NCBI GenBank assembly: GCA_900549555.1
Contig: UROO01000023.1
Coordinates: 1 to 23,829 of the forward strand
Source: an uncultured Collinsella sp.
GTDB lineage: Bacteria; Actinomycetota; Coriobacteriia; Coriobacteriales; Coriobacteriaceae
Direction of reading: 5' to 3'
Length of the DNA stretch: 23,829 nt
Shown here: positions 13,837 to 21,057 of the stretch, one piece after another
Numbering within the stretch: position 1 is the first letter of the stretch
How the letters are laid out: each line of letters starts with the position of its first letter
The notes under the pieces: model-generated
Databases searched by the model: none
Told to the model about the DNA's origin: nothing
Seen by the model: the letters and a program-made list of their open reading frames with translations, nothing else
Translations under genes and position numbers: made by a program

Positions 13837-14316
13837 ATGGAGTTGAAGATATCGATCGTGACGTGCTCGGATACGCGCGATCTTGCCCAGGATGAGGCCG
13901 GAGCTGCGCTCGAGGAACTCATCGTGGCGCAGGGCTGGACGATTGCCTCACATGTGGTCGTGCGCGACGACGCCAGCGAGATCGGTGATGCCATCGTGGA
14001 AGCCGCCGATGAGTGTCACGCCAATGTCGTGCTCACCTGCGGCGGCACGGGGCTTTCGATGCGCGATGTGACGCCCGAGGCGACGCGTGCCGTCTGCGAC
14101 CGCGATGTGCCGGGTATTGCAGAGGCAATCCGTGCGTACTCGATGACCAAGACGCGCCGCGCTATGCTCTCGCGTGCCGTGTGCATGCAGCGTAGTCGTA
14201 CGCTTGTCATCAACTTTCCGGGATCCACGAAAGCGGCCCGCGAAAGCTGGGAGGCCATAGCGGACCAGCTGGAGCATGCGGCTCAGATGACAGCTGGCGG
14301 CGGACATGCCAACTAA
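13837..14316 (+). CDS. mogA: Molybdopterin adenylyltransferase (MogA/MoaB type)
   Basis: A 159-residue single-domain MoCF-fold protein that adenylylates molybdopterin and so prepares it for MoeA. The nucleotide-binding loop is LTCGGTGLSMRDVTPEA (67-82), and INFPGSTKAA (125-134) is the second conserved loop. MoaB proteins have the same fold, so the name MogA is by function and context. The ATG at 13837 follows TAGGAGG (13824-13830) by 6 bases; that ribosome site includes the moeA stop codon, so the genes overlap functionally. A terminator follows 14 bases after the stop. Confidence 0.92.
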   Translation: MELKISIVTCSDTRDLAQDEAGAALEELIVAQGWTIASHVVVRDDASEIGDAIVEAADECHANVVLTCGGTGLSMRDVTPEATRAVCDRDVPGIAEAIRAYSMTKTRRAMLSRAVCMQRSRTLVINFPGSTKAARESWEAIADQLEHAAQMTAGGGHAN

Positions 14317-14330
14317 GCGGTTTACCTGCG

Positions 14331-14366
14331 GCGGGGCGACCTTATCGGTCGTTCCGCTTTTGTTTT
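14331..14366 (+). terminator. Terminator of moeA-mogA
   Basis: GCGGGGCGACC (14331-14341) pairs with GGTCGTTCCGC (14347-14357), including two G-U pairs, around a five-base loop. TTTTGTTTT follows. It separates the cofactor genes from the molybdate transporter genes. Confidence 0.85.
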
Positions 14367-14406
14367 CCGCCGAAGCGACGCCGAGGTGCACGGTAACTTG
14401 AAACTA

Positions 14407-14424
14407 TATTCTCTGGAGAGAATA
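14407..14424. promoter_or_regulatory. Palindromic operator candidate upstream of modA
   Basis: TATTCTCTGGAGAGAATA is an 18-bp palindrome with 8-bp perfect arms around GG. Its centre lies about 50 bases upstream of the probable transcription start of modA. The size and position suit a dimeric regulator. It differs from the ModE site of E. coli as I remember it, so the regulator is unknown. Confidence 0.5.
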
Positions 14425-14453
14425 ATTTCTCATAATCATTATTCGCAACAAAG

Positions 14454-14473
14454 TATAATCTGATTGCAGATTA
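14454..14473 (+). promoter_or_regulatory. modA promoter -10 with overlapping inverted repeat
   Basis: A consensus TATAAT (14454-14459) overlaps an inverted repeat, TAATCTG (14456-14462) and CAGATTA (14467-14473). A protein bound here would block transcription. No good -35 is present 16-18 bases upstream. Downstream lies a possible small GCCCG (14476-14480)/CGGGC (14493-14497) leader hairpin. Confidence 0.55.
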
Positions 14474-14519
14474 AAGCCCGCGGTGGGGTACCCGGGCACA
14501 AGATCCGAAAGGGTTGAAT

Positions 14520-15395
14520 ATGTTCGATATGGTTTCACGCCGCGGTTTTATCTCGCTTTCTGCTGCCGCTGCCGCCGGCCTTGGCCTTGCTGGCTGCTCG
14601 GGCAACAAGACGTCCGAGCCCGCTGGTTCCGATGCCGGCTCCGCCAAGTCTTCCTCTAAGAAGAAGGCCGTCGAGCTTCAGGTCTTTGCTGCCAACTCGC
14701 TCGAGAAGGCCCTTCCCGAGGTCCAGGAGCTCTACACCGACCAGACCGGTACCACCTTTGCCGACACGCAGTTTAGAGCGTCCGGTGACCTCGTCGAGCA
14801 GATGCGTGCCGGCGCCACGGTCGACGTGCTCATCACGGCCTCCAAGGGCACCATGGACGACGCTGAGGCCGCCGAGCTCGTCGATGCCGACACGCGTGAG
14901 GATATGTTCGTCAACGACCTCGTGATCATTCGCGCTGAGGGCTCCGACACCAAGGTCGAGGCCATCGCCGACGTCGCGAATCTGGACGGCAAGATCGCCA
15001 TTGGCGACGCCAAGACCGTCCCCGCCGGCAAGTACGCCAACCAGGCCCTGGCCTCCGTGGGCCTCTACACCGGCGCCGAGGGCGACGACGGCGAGTATGC
15101 GCCCGAGATCGCCGACAAGGTAGCGCTGGCCGACAAAGTTGGTACCGCTGCTGCCTATGTGTCCACAGGCGACTGCGTGGCCGGTTTTGTCTACAGCTCC
15201 GATATCTTCCGCTACGACGGCATCGAGGAGGCCTTCGTGTGCCCCGAGGATTCGCACAAGCCCATCGTGTATCCGGGTGCCGTTGCCGAGAGCTCCGAGC
15301 ACGCCGACGAGGCCAAGGCGTTCATCGACTTCTGCCTGACCAACAAGAAAGCCCAGAAGATTTGGGCCAAGTACGGCTTTGAGCTTTCCGCGTAG
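14520..15395 (+). CDS. modA: Molybdate-binding lipoprotein of the ABC importer
   Basis: A 291-residue extracellular solute-binding protein that captures molybdate (or tungstate). The N-terminus has a twin-arginine SRRGFIS (6-12), a hydrophobic stretch and a lipobox LAGC (23-26), so it is a probable Tat-exported lipoprotein anchored through Cys26. A Ser/Lys-rich linker follows. The mature domain begins with VFAANSLEKALPEV, and later has ASGDLVEQMRAGATVDVLITAS, both typical ModA positions for oxyanion binding by serines. ATG 14520 was preferred over the TTG at 14514 because GAAAGGG at 14507-14513 is 6 bases upstream. It is followed after 68 bases by the permease gene, as expected for modABC. 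Confidence 0.92.
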   Translation: MFDMVSRRGFISLSAAAAAGLGLAGCSGNKTSEPAGSDAGSAKSSSKKKAVELQVFAANSLEKALPEVQELYTDQTGTTFADTQFRASGDLVEQMRAGATVDVLITASKGTMDDAEAAELVDADTREDMFVNDLVIIRAEGSDTKVEAIADVANLDGKIAIGDAKTVPAGKYANQALASVGLYTGAEGDDGEYAPEIADKVALADKVGTAAAYVSTGDCVAGFVYSSDIFRYDGIEEAFVCPEDSHKPIVYPGAVAESSEHADEAKAFIDFCLTNKKAQKIWAKYGFELSA

Positions 15396-15463
15396 AGCGG
15401 CTTGGCGCGATAATTCCATCGTTTTATGTTTCACTCCGTCCTTGTATTCGCTTGGAGCTTTTC

Positions 15464-16906
15464 GTGCTTAATAGAGTCCGCATGCTTGTCGCCTGTGCTT
15501 TGACCTTCGCGCTTTGCTGGGTGCCGGGATTTGCGTTTGCTGGGGACGCTGAGGATGGGACCCACGTTGCTGCGACCGCTCATGGGCTTTCCTATGGGAT
15601 CGAGGGTTTTGAGCGGTTGGCCAAGGGGACCGCTCGTGCCATGGAAGGCCAGCCTGAGGGCTACCGGTTTCCCGTTGACGAGGACGTGGACCTTGTAGTG
15701 GCGCCTGCTGCCGATCGCGTTGTGGTGTGGATATCGCCCAAGGCGGTCGAGAAGTATGGATTGGATCCGCAGGACAATGAGTGCGTATCGGGTCTCAAGG
15801 CCCTCGTCTGTGAGCTCGACAGCGCAAACTGTATGGGAGGTGCGCAGCTAGGGGACGTGGATCTTCCTTGGTATGTCACGGCGGAAACAACGTTTGATGC
15901 CGGCGGGTATACCTATGGCTTTGACGAGCGCGGTGCGGATGGGGGCCGCTATGTGGTGATCGCATCAGCCTCGGGTGATGCCAAGGGCGGCGCGCGTTGG
16001 CTTGATAGCGCTCAGATGGTAGAGGCATCGTCTGTCGTGTTGCGGGATGAGCAGGGCCCCTTGACCTCTCTGGTCTCCTTTTTGGGCGACATCGACTATC
16101 GCCCGTTTTGGGTGTCCATAAAAACGAGCGGCCTTGCCCTGCTGATCTCCTTTGCGCTGGGCCTGTTCGCCGCGTGGGAGACTATGGGTACCTCGAGTCG
16201 CATCAAGGGCCTGCTCGATTCGATCTTTACGATTCCTATGGTGCTGCCGCCCACGGTATGCGGCTTTCTGCTCCTCATGCTGTTTGGCCGCTCGACCGGG
16301 GTGGGCCAGTGGCTCATCGCGCACGACATCTCGATCGTCTTTACCTGGCCCGCGGCGGTGATATCTGCCGTCGTTGTGTCGTTTCCGCTGGTCTACCGCA
16401 CGGCGCTCGGAGCCTTCGAGAGCCTCGACACGCAGATGCTCGACGCCGCACGAACCTTGGGATGGTCCGAACGTCGCATCTTTGCCAAGCTCATGATGCC
16501 GCTCGGCTGGCCCTCGATTGCCGCCGGTACGGTCCTCGCCTTTGCCCGCGCCATGGGAGAGTTTGGCTGCACGCTGTTCTTTGCGGGCAACTACGCCGGC
16601 ATTACCCAGACCATTCCCATCGCCATCTACTTTGAGTGGATGGGGGGCAACACGTCGGTAGCCCTCTTTTGGGTCGTGGTCGTAATTGCGTTCAGCTTCC
16701 TGGTCATTCTGTTCATCAATATGTACACCGCTCATTCGCAAAAGTATCGCGAGCGGGGCCTTTCCCGTGCGGAGCGCAAGCAGGCCAAGCAGCTGGGTGG
16801 CCAGGCCGATTCGCTCGACCCAGTCGGCGGCGATGCGCTGCGTATCGATCGCGAGGCGCTGGCCGAGCTCATGCGCGATGACACGGTCGCAAAGGGAGGT
16901 CGATAA
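15464..16906 (+). CDS. modB: Molybdate ABC permease with an extra exported N-terminal domain
   Basis: A 480-residue protein, about twice the usual ModB length. The first 26 residues form a signal peptide (hydrophobic core, then FAFA before GD). Residues 27 to about 205 form a soluble domain with three cysteines (107, 116, 123) that I cannot assign. The permease part follows (about 211-426). It contains the cytoplasmic EAA coupling loop ALGAFESLDTQMLDAARTLG at 315-334 and later GEFGCTLFFAGN. Counting helices from that loop puts the N-terminus outside, in agreement with an exported domain. A charged tail of about 55 residues ends the protein. GTG 15464 was chosen over upstream TTG and downstream ATG because TTGGAG lies 6 bases upstream. 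Confidence 0.88.
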   Translation: MLNRVRMLVACALTFALCWVPGFAFAGDAEDGTHVAATAHGLSYGIEGFERLAKGTARAMEGQPEGYRFPVDEDVDLVVAPAADRVVVWISPKAVEKYGLDPQDNECVSGLKALVCELDSANCMGGAQLGDVDLPWYVTAETTFDAGGYTYGFDERGADGGRYVVIASASGDAKGGARWLDSAQMVEASSVVLRDEQGPLTSLVSFLGDIDYRPFWVSIKTSGLALLISFALGLFAAWETMGTSSRIKGLLDSIFTIPMVLPPTVCGFLLLMLFGRSTGVGQWLIAHDISIVFTWPAAVISAVVVSFPLVYRTALGAFESLDTQMLDAARTLGWSERRIFAKLMMPLGWPSIAAGTVLAFARAMGEFGCTLFFAGNYAGITQTIPIAIYFEWMGGNTSVALFWVVVVIAFSFLVILFINMYTAHSQKYRERGLSRAERKQAKQLGGQADSLDPVGGDALRIDREALAELMRDDTVAKGGR

Positions 16907-16909
16907 GCC

Positions 16910-17980
16910 ATGTCGCTTGTTCTGGATATCAAAAAGCGCTTTCCGGGGTTTATGCTCGACATGCAGCTTGAGGCCGGCGAGGAGCGTGTGGCGCTGCTGG
17001 GCGCCTCGGGTTGTGGCAAGAGCTGTACACTGCGCTGCATTGCCGGTGTGGAGACCCCCGACGAGGGCAAGATCGTTGTCAACGGCGTGACCTTTTTTGA
17101 CTCGGCGGCGGGCATCAACCTGTCGCCTCAGGAGCGCAAGTGTGCCCTGCTGTTCCAAAACTATCAGCTGTTTCCCAACATGACGGTGGCCGATAACGTG
17201 TGCGCCGGTGTAAAGGACGCGGGCGACGCCGCCGCGCGCAAAAAGCTCGCCGAACGCTATCTGGGCATCTTTGGCCTGACCGATTTCGCCGACCGCTATC
17301 CCGCGCGTCTCTCGGGCGGCCAGCAGCAGCGCGTGGCGCTTGCCCGTATGGTGGCGGCGCATCCGGGCATTTTTATGTTCGACGAGCCCATGAGCGCGCT
17401 CGATTCCTATCTTAAGAGCGCACTCGAGCAGAACATGCTCGACCTGTTCGATGTGTGCAACCGCACCGTGCTCTACGTGAGCCACGACATCGACGAAGCG
17501 TGCCGCCTGTGCCAGCGTATCTGCGTGATGCACGACGGACATGTTGAGGAGATCGGCTCCGTCGAGGATGTGGTCCGCCGTCCGCAGACGCTGGCGGCGC
17601 TGCGCCTGACGGGCTGCAAGAACACAAGCCGGGCGCGCAAGATCGGCGACGAAGAAGTTGAGGCCCTCGACTGGGGCATGTCCTTTAACGTGGGTCGCGA
17701 GGTTCCCGATAATGTGGCGTATTTGGGCATTCGCGCAAGCTACTTCCATGTTGACAATCGCGCGGAGCGGGGCCGTAACAGCTACGATTTGCACGTGGCC
17801 CGTGTGAGTGATTCGCGCTTTGAGCGGCTGGTGCTGCTGGACGTGCCGCGCGTCGATGCACCCACGCGTCTGCAGTGGAAGGTCAACAAGGTGGGCGTGC
17901 CTGTCGACGAGCTGCCGCAAGCAGGTGAGACGCTGCGCATGCACTTCGATGCGAGTAAGATCCATTTGGTTTGTCGATAG
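16910..17980 (+). CDS. modC: Molybdate ABC transporter ATP-binding protein
   Basis: A 356-residue cytoplasmic ATPase that drives molybdate uptake. Walker A is GASGCGKS (31-38), the Q-loop lies in LFQNYQLFPNMTV (81-93), the signature is LSGGQQQR (134-141), Walker B is IFMFDEP (154-160), and the switch histidine is His192. The C-terminal part (about 285-355) matches the TOBE domain position, which in ModC binds molybdate and tunes transport. It starts 4 bases after the modB stop, with GGGAGG inside the end of modB, so translation is coupled. A terminator follows. Confidence 0.94.
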   Translation: MSLVLDIKKRFPGFMLDMQLEAGEERVALLGASGCGKSCTLRCIAGVETPDEGKIVVNGVTFFDSAAGINLSPQERKCALLFQNYQLFPNMTVADNVCAGVKDAGDAAARKKLAERYLGIFGLTDFADRYPARLSGGQQQRVALARMVAAHPGIFMFDEPMSALDSYLKSALEQNMLDLFDVCNRTVLYVSHDIDEACRLCQRICVMHDGHVEEIGSVEDVVRRPQTLAALRLTGCKNTSRARKIGDEEVEALDWGMSFNVGREVPDNVAYLGIRASYFHVDNRAERGRNSYDLHVARVSDSRFERLVLLDVPRVDAPTRLQWKVNKVGVPVDELPQAGETLRMHFDASKIHLVCR

Positions 17981-17991
17981 CGCCGGGTAAT

Positions 17992-18026
17992 GCCGTCGGG
18001 GATATAAGCCTCGGCGGCTTTGTCTT
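17992..18026 (+). terminator. Terminator of modABC
   Basis: GCCGTCGGGG (17992-18001) pairs with CCTCGGCGGC (18009-18018) over 10 positions including two G-U pairs, with a 7-base loop and then TTTGTCTT. It begins 12 bases after the modC stop. Confidence 0.75.
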
Positions 18027-18113
18027 GCCGCTCGCAAAATGAGGGATGACAAACTCTTATCAATCAAGATAATTATTTATTAAGCGACGGCACGCGACGC
18101 TGTCGTACGAATG

Positions 18114-18151
18114 TCAACGGTGTTCGCATGTTCGATGACCGTTGATATAGT
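18114..18151 (+). promoter_or_regulatory. Promoter of the reductase operon with overlapping operator
   Basis: TTCGCA (18123-18128) and TATAGT (18146-18151) are 17 bases apart, a reasonable sigma-A type promoter. An 8-bp inverted repeat, TCAACGGT (18114-18121) and ACCGTTGA (18138-18145), spans the -35 and most of the spacer, which is a good place for a repressor. The leader ORF begins about 24 bases downstream of the expected start point. An AT-rich patch at 18068-18085 lies upstream. Confidence 0.55.
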
Positions 18152-18181
18152 AGACCTCAACTTGTAAAGGAGGGTGCGCAC

Positions 18182-18250
18182 ATGCCGCAGACGACATACA
18201 TTCGCCGCGTTGCCGCGCGTGCCCTATACATGGCTCGGAGTCGCATATGA
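18182..18250 (+). CDS. Putative 22-residue leader peptide
   Basis: A short ORF beginning MPQTTYIRR and ending ARSRI, stop TGA 18248-18250. It has the best ribosome site of the neighbourhood: AAAGGAGGG at 18166-18174, 7 bases before the ATG. It lies directly behind a promoter and about 160 bases ahead of the first reductase gene. The peptide is basic (five Arg) and has no membrane segment. The strong initiation signal, tiny size and the pairing that can hide the downstream ribosome site (18311-18406) suggest a regulatory leader peptide. A small functional protein is possible but less likely. I know no homologue. Confidence 0.5.
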   Translation: MPQTTYIRRVAARALYMARSRI

Positions 18251-18310
18251 GCAGGCATGTTCACGGCTCCGGGAGAGACGACGCACAGCTAAATAACCGA
18301 TCGCAAGGCA

Positions 18311-18406
18311 GGTTCCCCAAAATTCCGGGTTTGAGCACGGCCGGGCAATCGCCGCCCGTCGTGCATCGATACCGCTGTTATCCGTTTTTGGTTCGAGAGG
18401 GGAACC
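18311..18406 (+). promoter_or_regulatory. Leader RNA pairing that can hide the reductase ribosome site
   Basis: GGTTCCCC (18311-18318) is exactly complementary to GGGGAACC (18399-18406), which includes part of the GAGAGGGG ribosome site of the gene starting at 18410. A local alternative pairs GGTTC (18390-18394) with GAACC (18402-18406), leaving GAGAGGG in the loop. Between them lies a strong hairpin, GCACG..CGGGC (18335-18345) with GCCCG..CGTGC (18353-18364). No T-run follows it directly, so control of translation is more likely than termination. Confidence 0.5.
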
Positions 18407-18409
18407 GTT

Positions 18410-19693
18410 ATGGCTGAAGAATTTGATTTCCATCCGATGTGGGAGAGCCTCGGCATGAATCTTGCCGACCATGATATGCTGCTGGGCGCCGTGGGCCAGA
18501 TGTACGGGGACATGTTCCTGACGCAGAACAATCGCCCCAAGTCTACGTCCTACCTGGACTTTGTGGCCACCAACATCCACAGCGGCCGCATTAAGGAGAT
18601 GCTCGACAAGAAGGAGGCCGGCGAGGCCACCAAGATCGTCGGTTCGTTCTGCGTGTATGTGCCCGAGGAGATTGTGCTCGCCTGCGACGGTATTCCCGTG
18701 GGCCTGTGCTCGGGTGCCGACTGGGCAACGGACAAGGTCGAGGAGCACCTGCCGCGCAACACCTGTCCGCTTATCAAGAGCTTTGCCGGCTTTAAGCTGG
18801 GCGAGGTCTGCCCCTACATTGAGTCGAGTGACCTGGTGGTGGGCGAGAACACCTGCGATGGCAAGAAGAAGGCCTACGAGTTTTTTGCCACGCAAAAGAA
18901 CATGTACGTCATGGATATTCCCAACGTGCACGACGAGTCGACGCTCGTGACCTGGAAGGCCGAGGTCAAGAAACTCGCCGCCAAGATCGAGGAAGAGTGC
19001 GGCGTCACGATTACGCCTGAGCGTCTGAAGGCCGCCATCCACGCCGTCAATGAGAAACGTCGCGCCCTGCAGCGCCTCGCTGCCACGCGCGCTGCCGACC
19101 CGGCGCCCATCAGCGGTCTCGACAGCCTGCTGACCGTTCAGGCAGCCTTTATGGACGACACGCCGCGTCTGACCGGAGCTATTAACGATATGGCGGCTGA
19201 GTGCGAGCAGCGTGTCGAGGCCGGCGAGGGCGTGGCGCCCAAGGGGACCAAGCGCATCCTGTACACCGGCACGCCCATGGCCGTGCCCAACTGGAAGCTG
19301 TTCAACCTCATCGAGAAGGCCGGCGGCGTCGTGGTGGGCGAGGAGTCCTGCACGGGCTCGCGCTACTACAAGGACCTGGTCGACGAGTCCGGTGAGACGG
19401 TCGACGAGATGCTCGATGCCATCGCCGAGCGCTACTTTAAGATCAACTGCGCCGTCTTTACGCCCAACGACCAGCGCATGAAGGACATCATCCAGATGGC
19501 GCACGACCTGCATGCCGACGGCATCGTCGACGTGGCCTTGCAGTTCTGCACACTCTACGAAATGGAGTCCTTCGCCGTGGAGAAAGCTGCCGAGGAGGCC
19601 GGCATTCCGTTTATGCATATCACCACCGACTACGCCGGCGAGGACGCGGGGCAATTGCAGACGCGCATTGAAGCTTTCTTGGAAACCATTTAG
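18410..19693 (+). CDS. Double-cubane/2-hydroxyacyl-CoA dehydratase-type reductase subunit A
   Basis: A 427-residue cytoplasmic Fe-S protein of the HgdB/BcrC/YjiM superfamily, whose members receive electrons from an ATP-driven activase. Cysteines 81, 100, 119, 134, 149, 314, 347 and 380 align with cysteines of the neighbouring paralogue. The blocks NTCPLIKS, GENTCDGKKK and NCAVFTPNDQRM are typical of the double-cubane-cluster reductases (YjiM/DCCP type). It has about 40 extra N-terminal residues and lacks two Cys of the paralogue: those of GCPVGG, here GTPMAV, and of VVCMDD, here VVGEES. The ATG follows GAGAGGGG by 7 bases. The substrate is unknown; a true hydroxyacyl-CoA dehydratase is less likely. 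Confidence 0.82.
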   Translation: MAEEFDFHPMWESLGMNLADHDMLLGAVGQMYGDMFLTQNNRPKSTSYLDFVATNIHSGRIKEMLDKKEAGEATKIVGSFCVYVPEEIVLACDGIPVGLCSGADWATDKVEEHLPRNTCPLIKSFAGFKLGEVCPYIESSDLVVGENTCDGKKKAYEFFATQKNMYVMDIPNVHDESTLVTWKAEVKKLAAKIEEECGVTITPERLKAAIHAVNEKRRALQRLAATRAADPAPISGLDSLLTVQAAFMDDTPRLTGAINDMAAECEQRVEAGEGVAPKGTKRILYTGTPMAVPNWKLFNLIEKAGGVVVGEESCTGSRYYKDLVDESGETVDEMLDAIAERYFKINCAVFTPNDQRMKDIIQMAHDLHADGIVDVALQFCTLYEMESFAVEKAAEEAGIPFMHITTDYAGEDAGQLQTRIEAFLETI

Positions 19694-19712
19694 GGCTATC
19701 CGTCTCGGTGAC

Positions 19713-19806
19713 TTCCCCAGGCACCCGATCTTGCCGTTCAAACCGTCGCTTGCGTACCAAAGTACGCGGTGCCCCTCATTCACGGCAACCTCGGGCACCT
19801 GGGAAA
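19713..19806. repeat. Long imperfect hairpin between the two reductase genes
   Basis: The 25-base arms 19713-19737 and 19782-19806 pair with a few mismatches; the best blocks are CCCGA/TCGGG and TTGCCGT/ACGGCAA. The loop contains its own perfect hairpin, GCGTAC (19752-19757) and GTACGC (19762-19767), around CAAA. No T-run follows. It may stabilise or separate the two mRNA segments, or be a dispersed extragenic palindrome. It is not the same element as the 135-bp repeat. Confidence 0.65.
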
Positions 19807-19843
19807 GCTGTTTCCTTGGTTGGTTAAAAGGTTTAGGAGTTAT

Positions 19844-21007
19844 ATGTCGGAAAATATTGAGCAGCCGTTGCCGTCCACGTTTGAGGAGTTCAACGAGCAG
19901 CGCAAGGCCGCGTTTATTCGCGTTAAGGATTACAAGCAGGCCGGTAATCGCCTGGTCGGCTTTTTGTGCAGCTACACGCCGCTCGAGATTATCGATGCCG
20001 CGGGGGCTGCGAGCGTGGCGCTGTGCGGCACATCCGATGAGGTGATTCCCGAGGCCGAGAAGGTGCTGCCGGCAAATCTCTGTCCGCTCATCAAGTCGAC
20101 GTACGGCTTTGCCTACTCGCAAAAGTGCCCGTTTACGTACTTTAGCGACATGATCATCGGCGAGACCACCTGCGACGGCAAGAAGAAGATGTACGAGCTG
20201 CTCAACGAGCTCAAGCGCACGCACATTCTGCACCTGCCGCAGGGTCGCGATCGCGCCTACGAGCGTGAAGGCTGGTACGAGGAGTGCCGCCTGCTCAAGG
20301 AGGAGCTCGAGGGCTTCTACGGCATTACGATTACCGATGACGACCTGCGCGCCGCCGTCCGTCGTCGCAATCGCCTGCGTGCGGCCCAGCTCGAGATGTT
20401 CGCCCTGCAGGCCAACCAGCCGGCGGCCATGAGCGGCGTCGATCTGATGAGCACCATGTTCGCAGGTACGTTCAGCTTTGATATCGAGGCCTATACGCAG
20501 CAGCTGGAGCAAAAGGTTGTCAAGCTGCGCGAGGCCTACGACGCGGGCGAGCGCCCGGTTGCGGCGGATGCCAAGCGCATTCTGATCACCGGTTGCCCGG
20601 TGGGCGGCGTGATCAACAAGATCGGTCGCACCATCGAGTCCAACGGCGGCGTGGTCGTGTGCATGGACGACTGCTCGGGCGAGCGCACGGCGGCCATGAT
20701 GATCGACCCGGAGGCTCCCGACATCTTGCGCGCCATCGCCGACCGCTACCTGGATATCAACTGCTCGGTCATGACGCCTAACGACGGCCGCATGGAGAAC
20801 ACACTGACCATGTGCGAGAAGTACCATGCCGATGGCGTGGTAGAGAGCGTGCTACAGGCCTGCCACACCTTCAACGTTGAGAGCGCGCGCATGCAGGAGG
20901 CTGTCGAGGGTGCGGGTATTCCGTATATGAAGATCGAGACCGACTACAGCAACGGCGACATGGGCCAGATCGAGACCCGCATCGCCGCCTTCATCGAAAC
21001 CCTGTAG
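19844..21007 (+). CDS. Double-cubane-cluster-type anaerobic reductase subunit B (YjiM/DCCP-like)
   Basis: A 387-residue paralogue of the preceding protein and the more canonical member of the YjiM/DCCP group. Cys42, 61, 80, 95, 110, 277, 307 and 340 are shared with the paralogue; Cys251 (GCPVGG) and Cys273 are extra. Key blocks are GFLCSYTPLEII, NLCPLIKST, GETTCDGKKKMYELL and SVMTPNDGRMENT. The characterised DCCP binds an [8Fe-9S] double cubane and reduces small molecules at low potential with ATP-dependent electron delivery; the natural substrate here cannot be read from sequence. ATG 19844 has AGGAG 4 bases upstream; the frame extends further up, through the hairpin, without conserved content. 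The activase gene follows. Confidence 0.87.
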   Translation: MSENIEQPLPSTFEEFNEQRKAAFIRVKDYKQAGNRLVGFLCSYTPLEIIDAAGAASVALCGTSDEVIPEAEKVLPANLCPLIKSTYGFAYSQKCPFTYFSDMIIGETTCDGKKKMYELLNELKRTHILHLPQGRDRAYEREGWYEECRLLKEELEGFYGITITDDDLRAAVRRRNRLRAAQLEMFALQANQPAAMSGVDLMSTMFAGTFSFDIEAYTQQLEQKVVKLREAYDAGERPVAADAKRILITGCPVGGVINKIGRTIESNGGVVVCMDDCSGERTAAMMIDPEAPDILRAIADRYLDINCSVMTPNDGRMENTLTMCEKYHADGVVESVLQACHTFNVESARMQEAVEGAGIPYMKIETDYSNGDMGQIETRIAAFIETL

Positions 21008-21014
21008 GACGAAC

Positions 21015-21041
21015 GCGGCAAGGGGACAGCCGCTTTGCCGC
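21015..21041. repeat. Short palindrome with GGGGACAGC core
   Basis: GCGGCAA (21015-21021) and TTGCCGC (21035-21041) surround GGGGACAGCCGCT. The layout resembles a degenerate version of the GGGAC-centred palindromes elsewhere in the window. It occupies most of the gap between the second reductase gene and its activase and lies just before the activase ribosome site. Confidence 0.45.
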
Positions 21042-21057
21042 ATAGAAGGAGGATGCC

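Noticed and set aside
14367..14519. Molybdenum-cofactor riboswitch upstream of modA
   Set aside because: The transcribed leader is only about 50 bases with one small GC hairpin, too short for that riboswitch.
15965..18067. Very long open frame on the minus strand opposite modB and modC (about 700 codons)
   Set aside because: It is antisense to two genes with full sets of family motifs and shows no recognisable domain; long antisense frames are expected in GC-rich DNA.
18224..20827. Long minus-strand open frame (about 867 codons) opposite the reductase genes
   Set aside because: Antisense shadow of two conserved Fe-S proteins; no ribosome site or domain seen.
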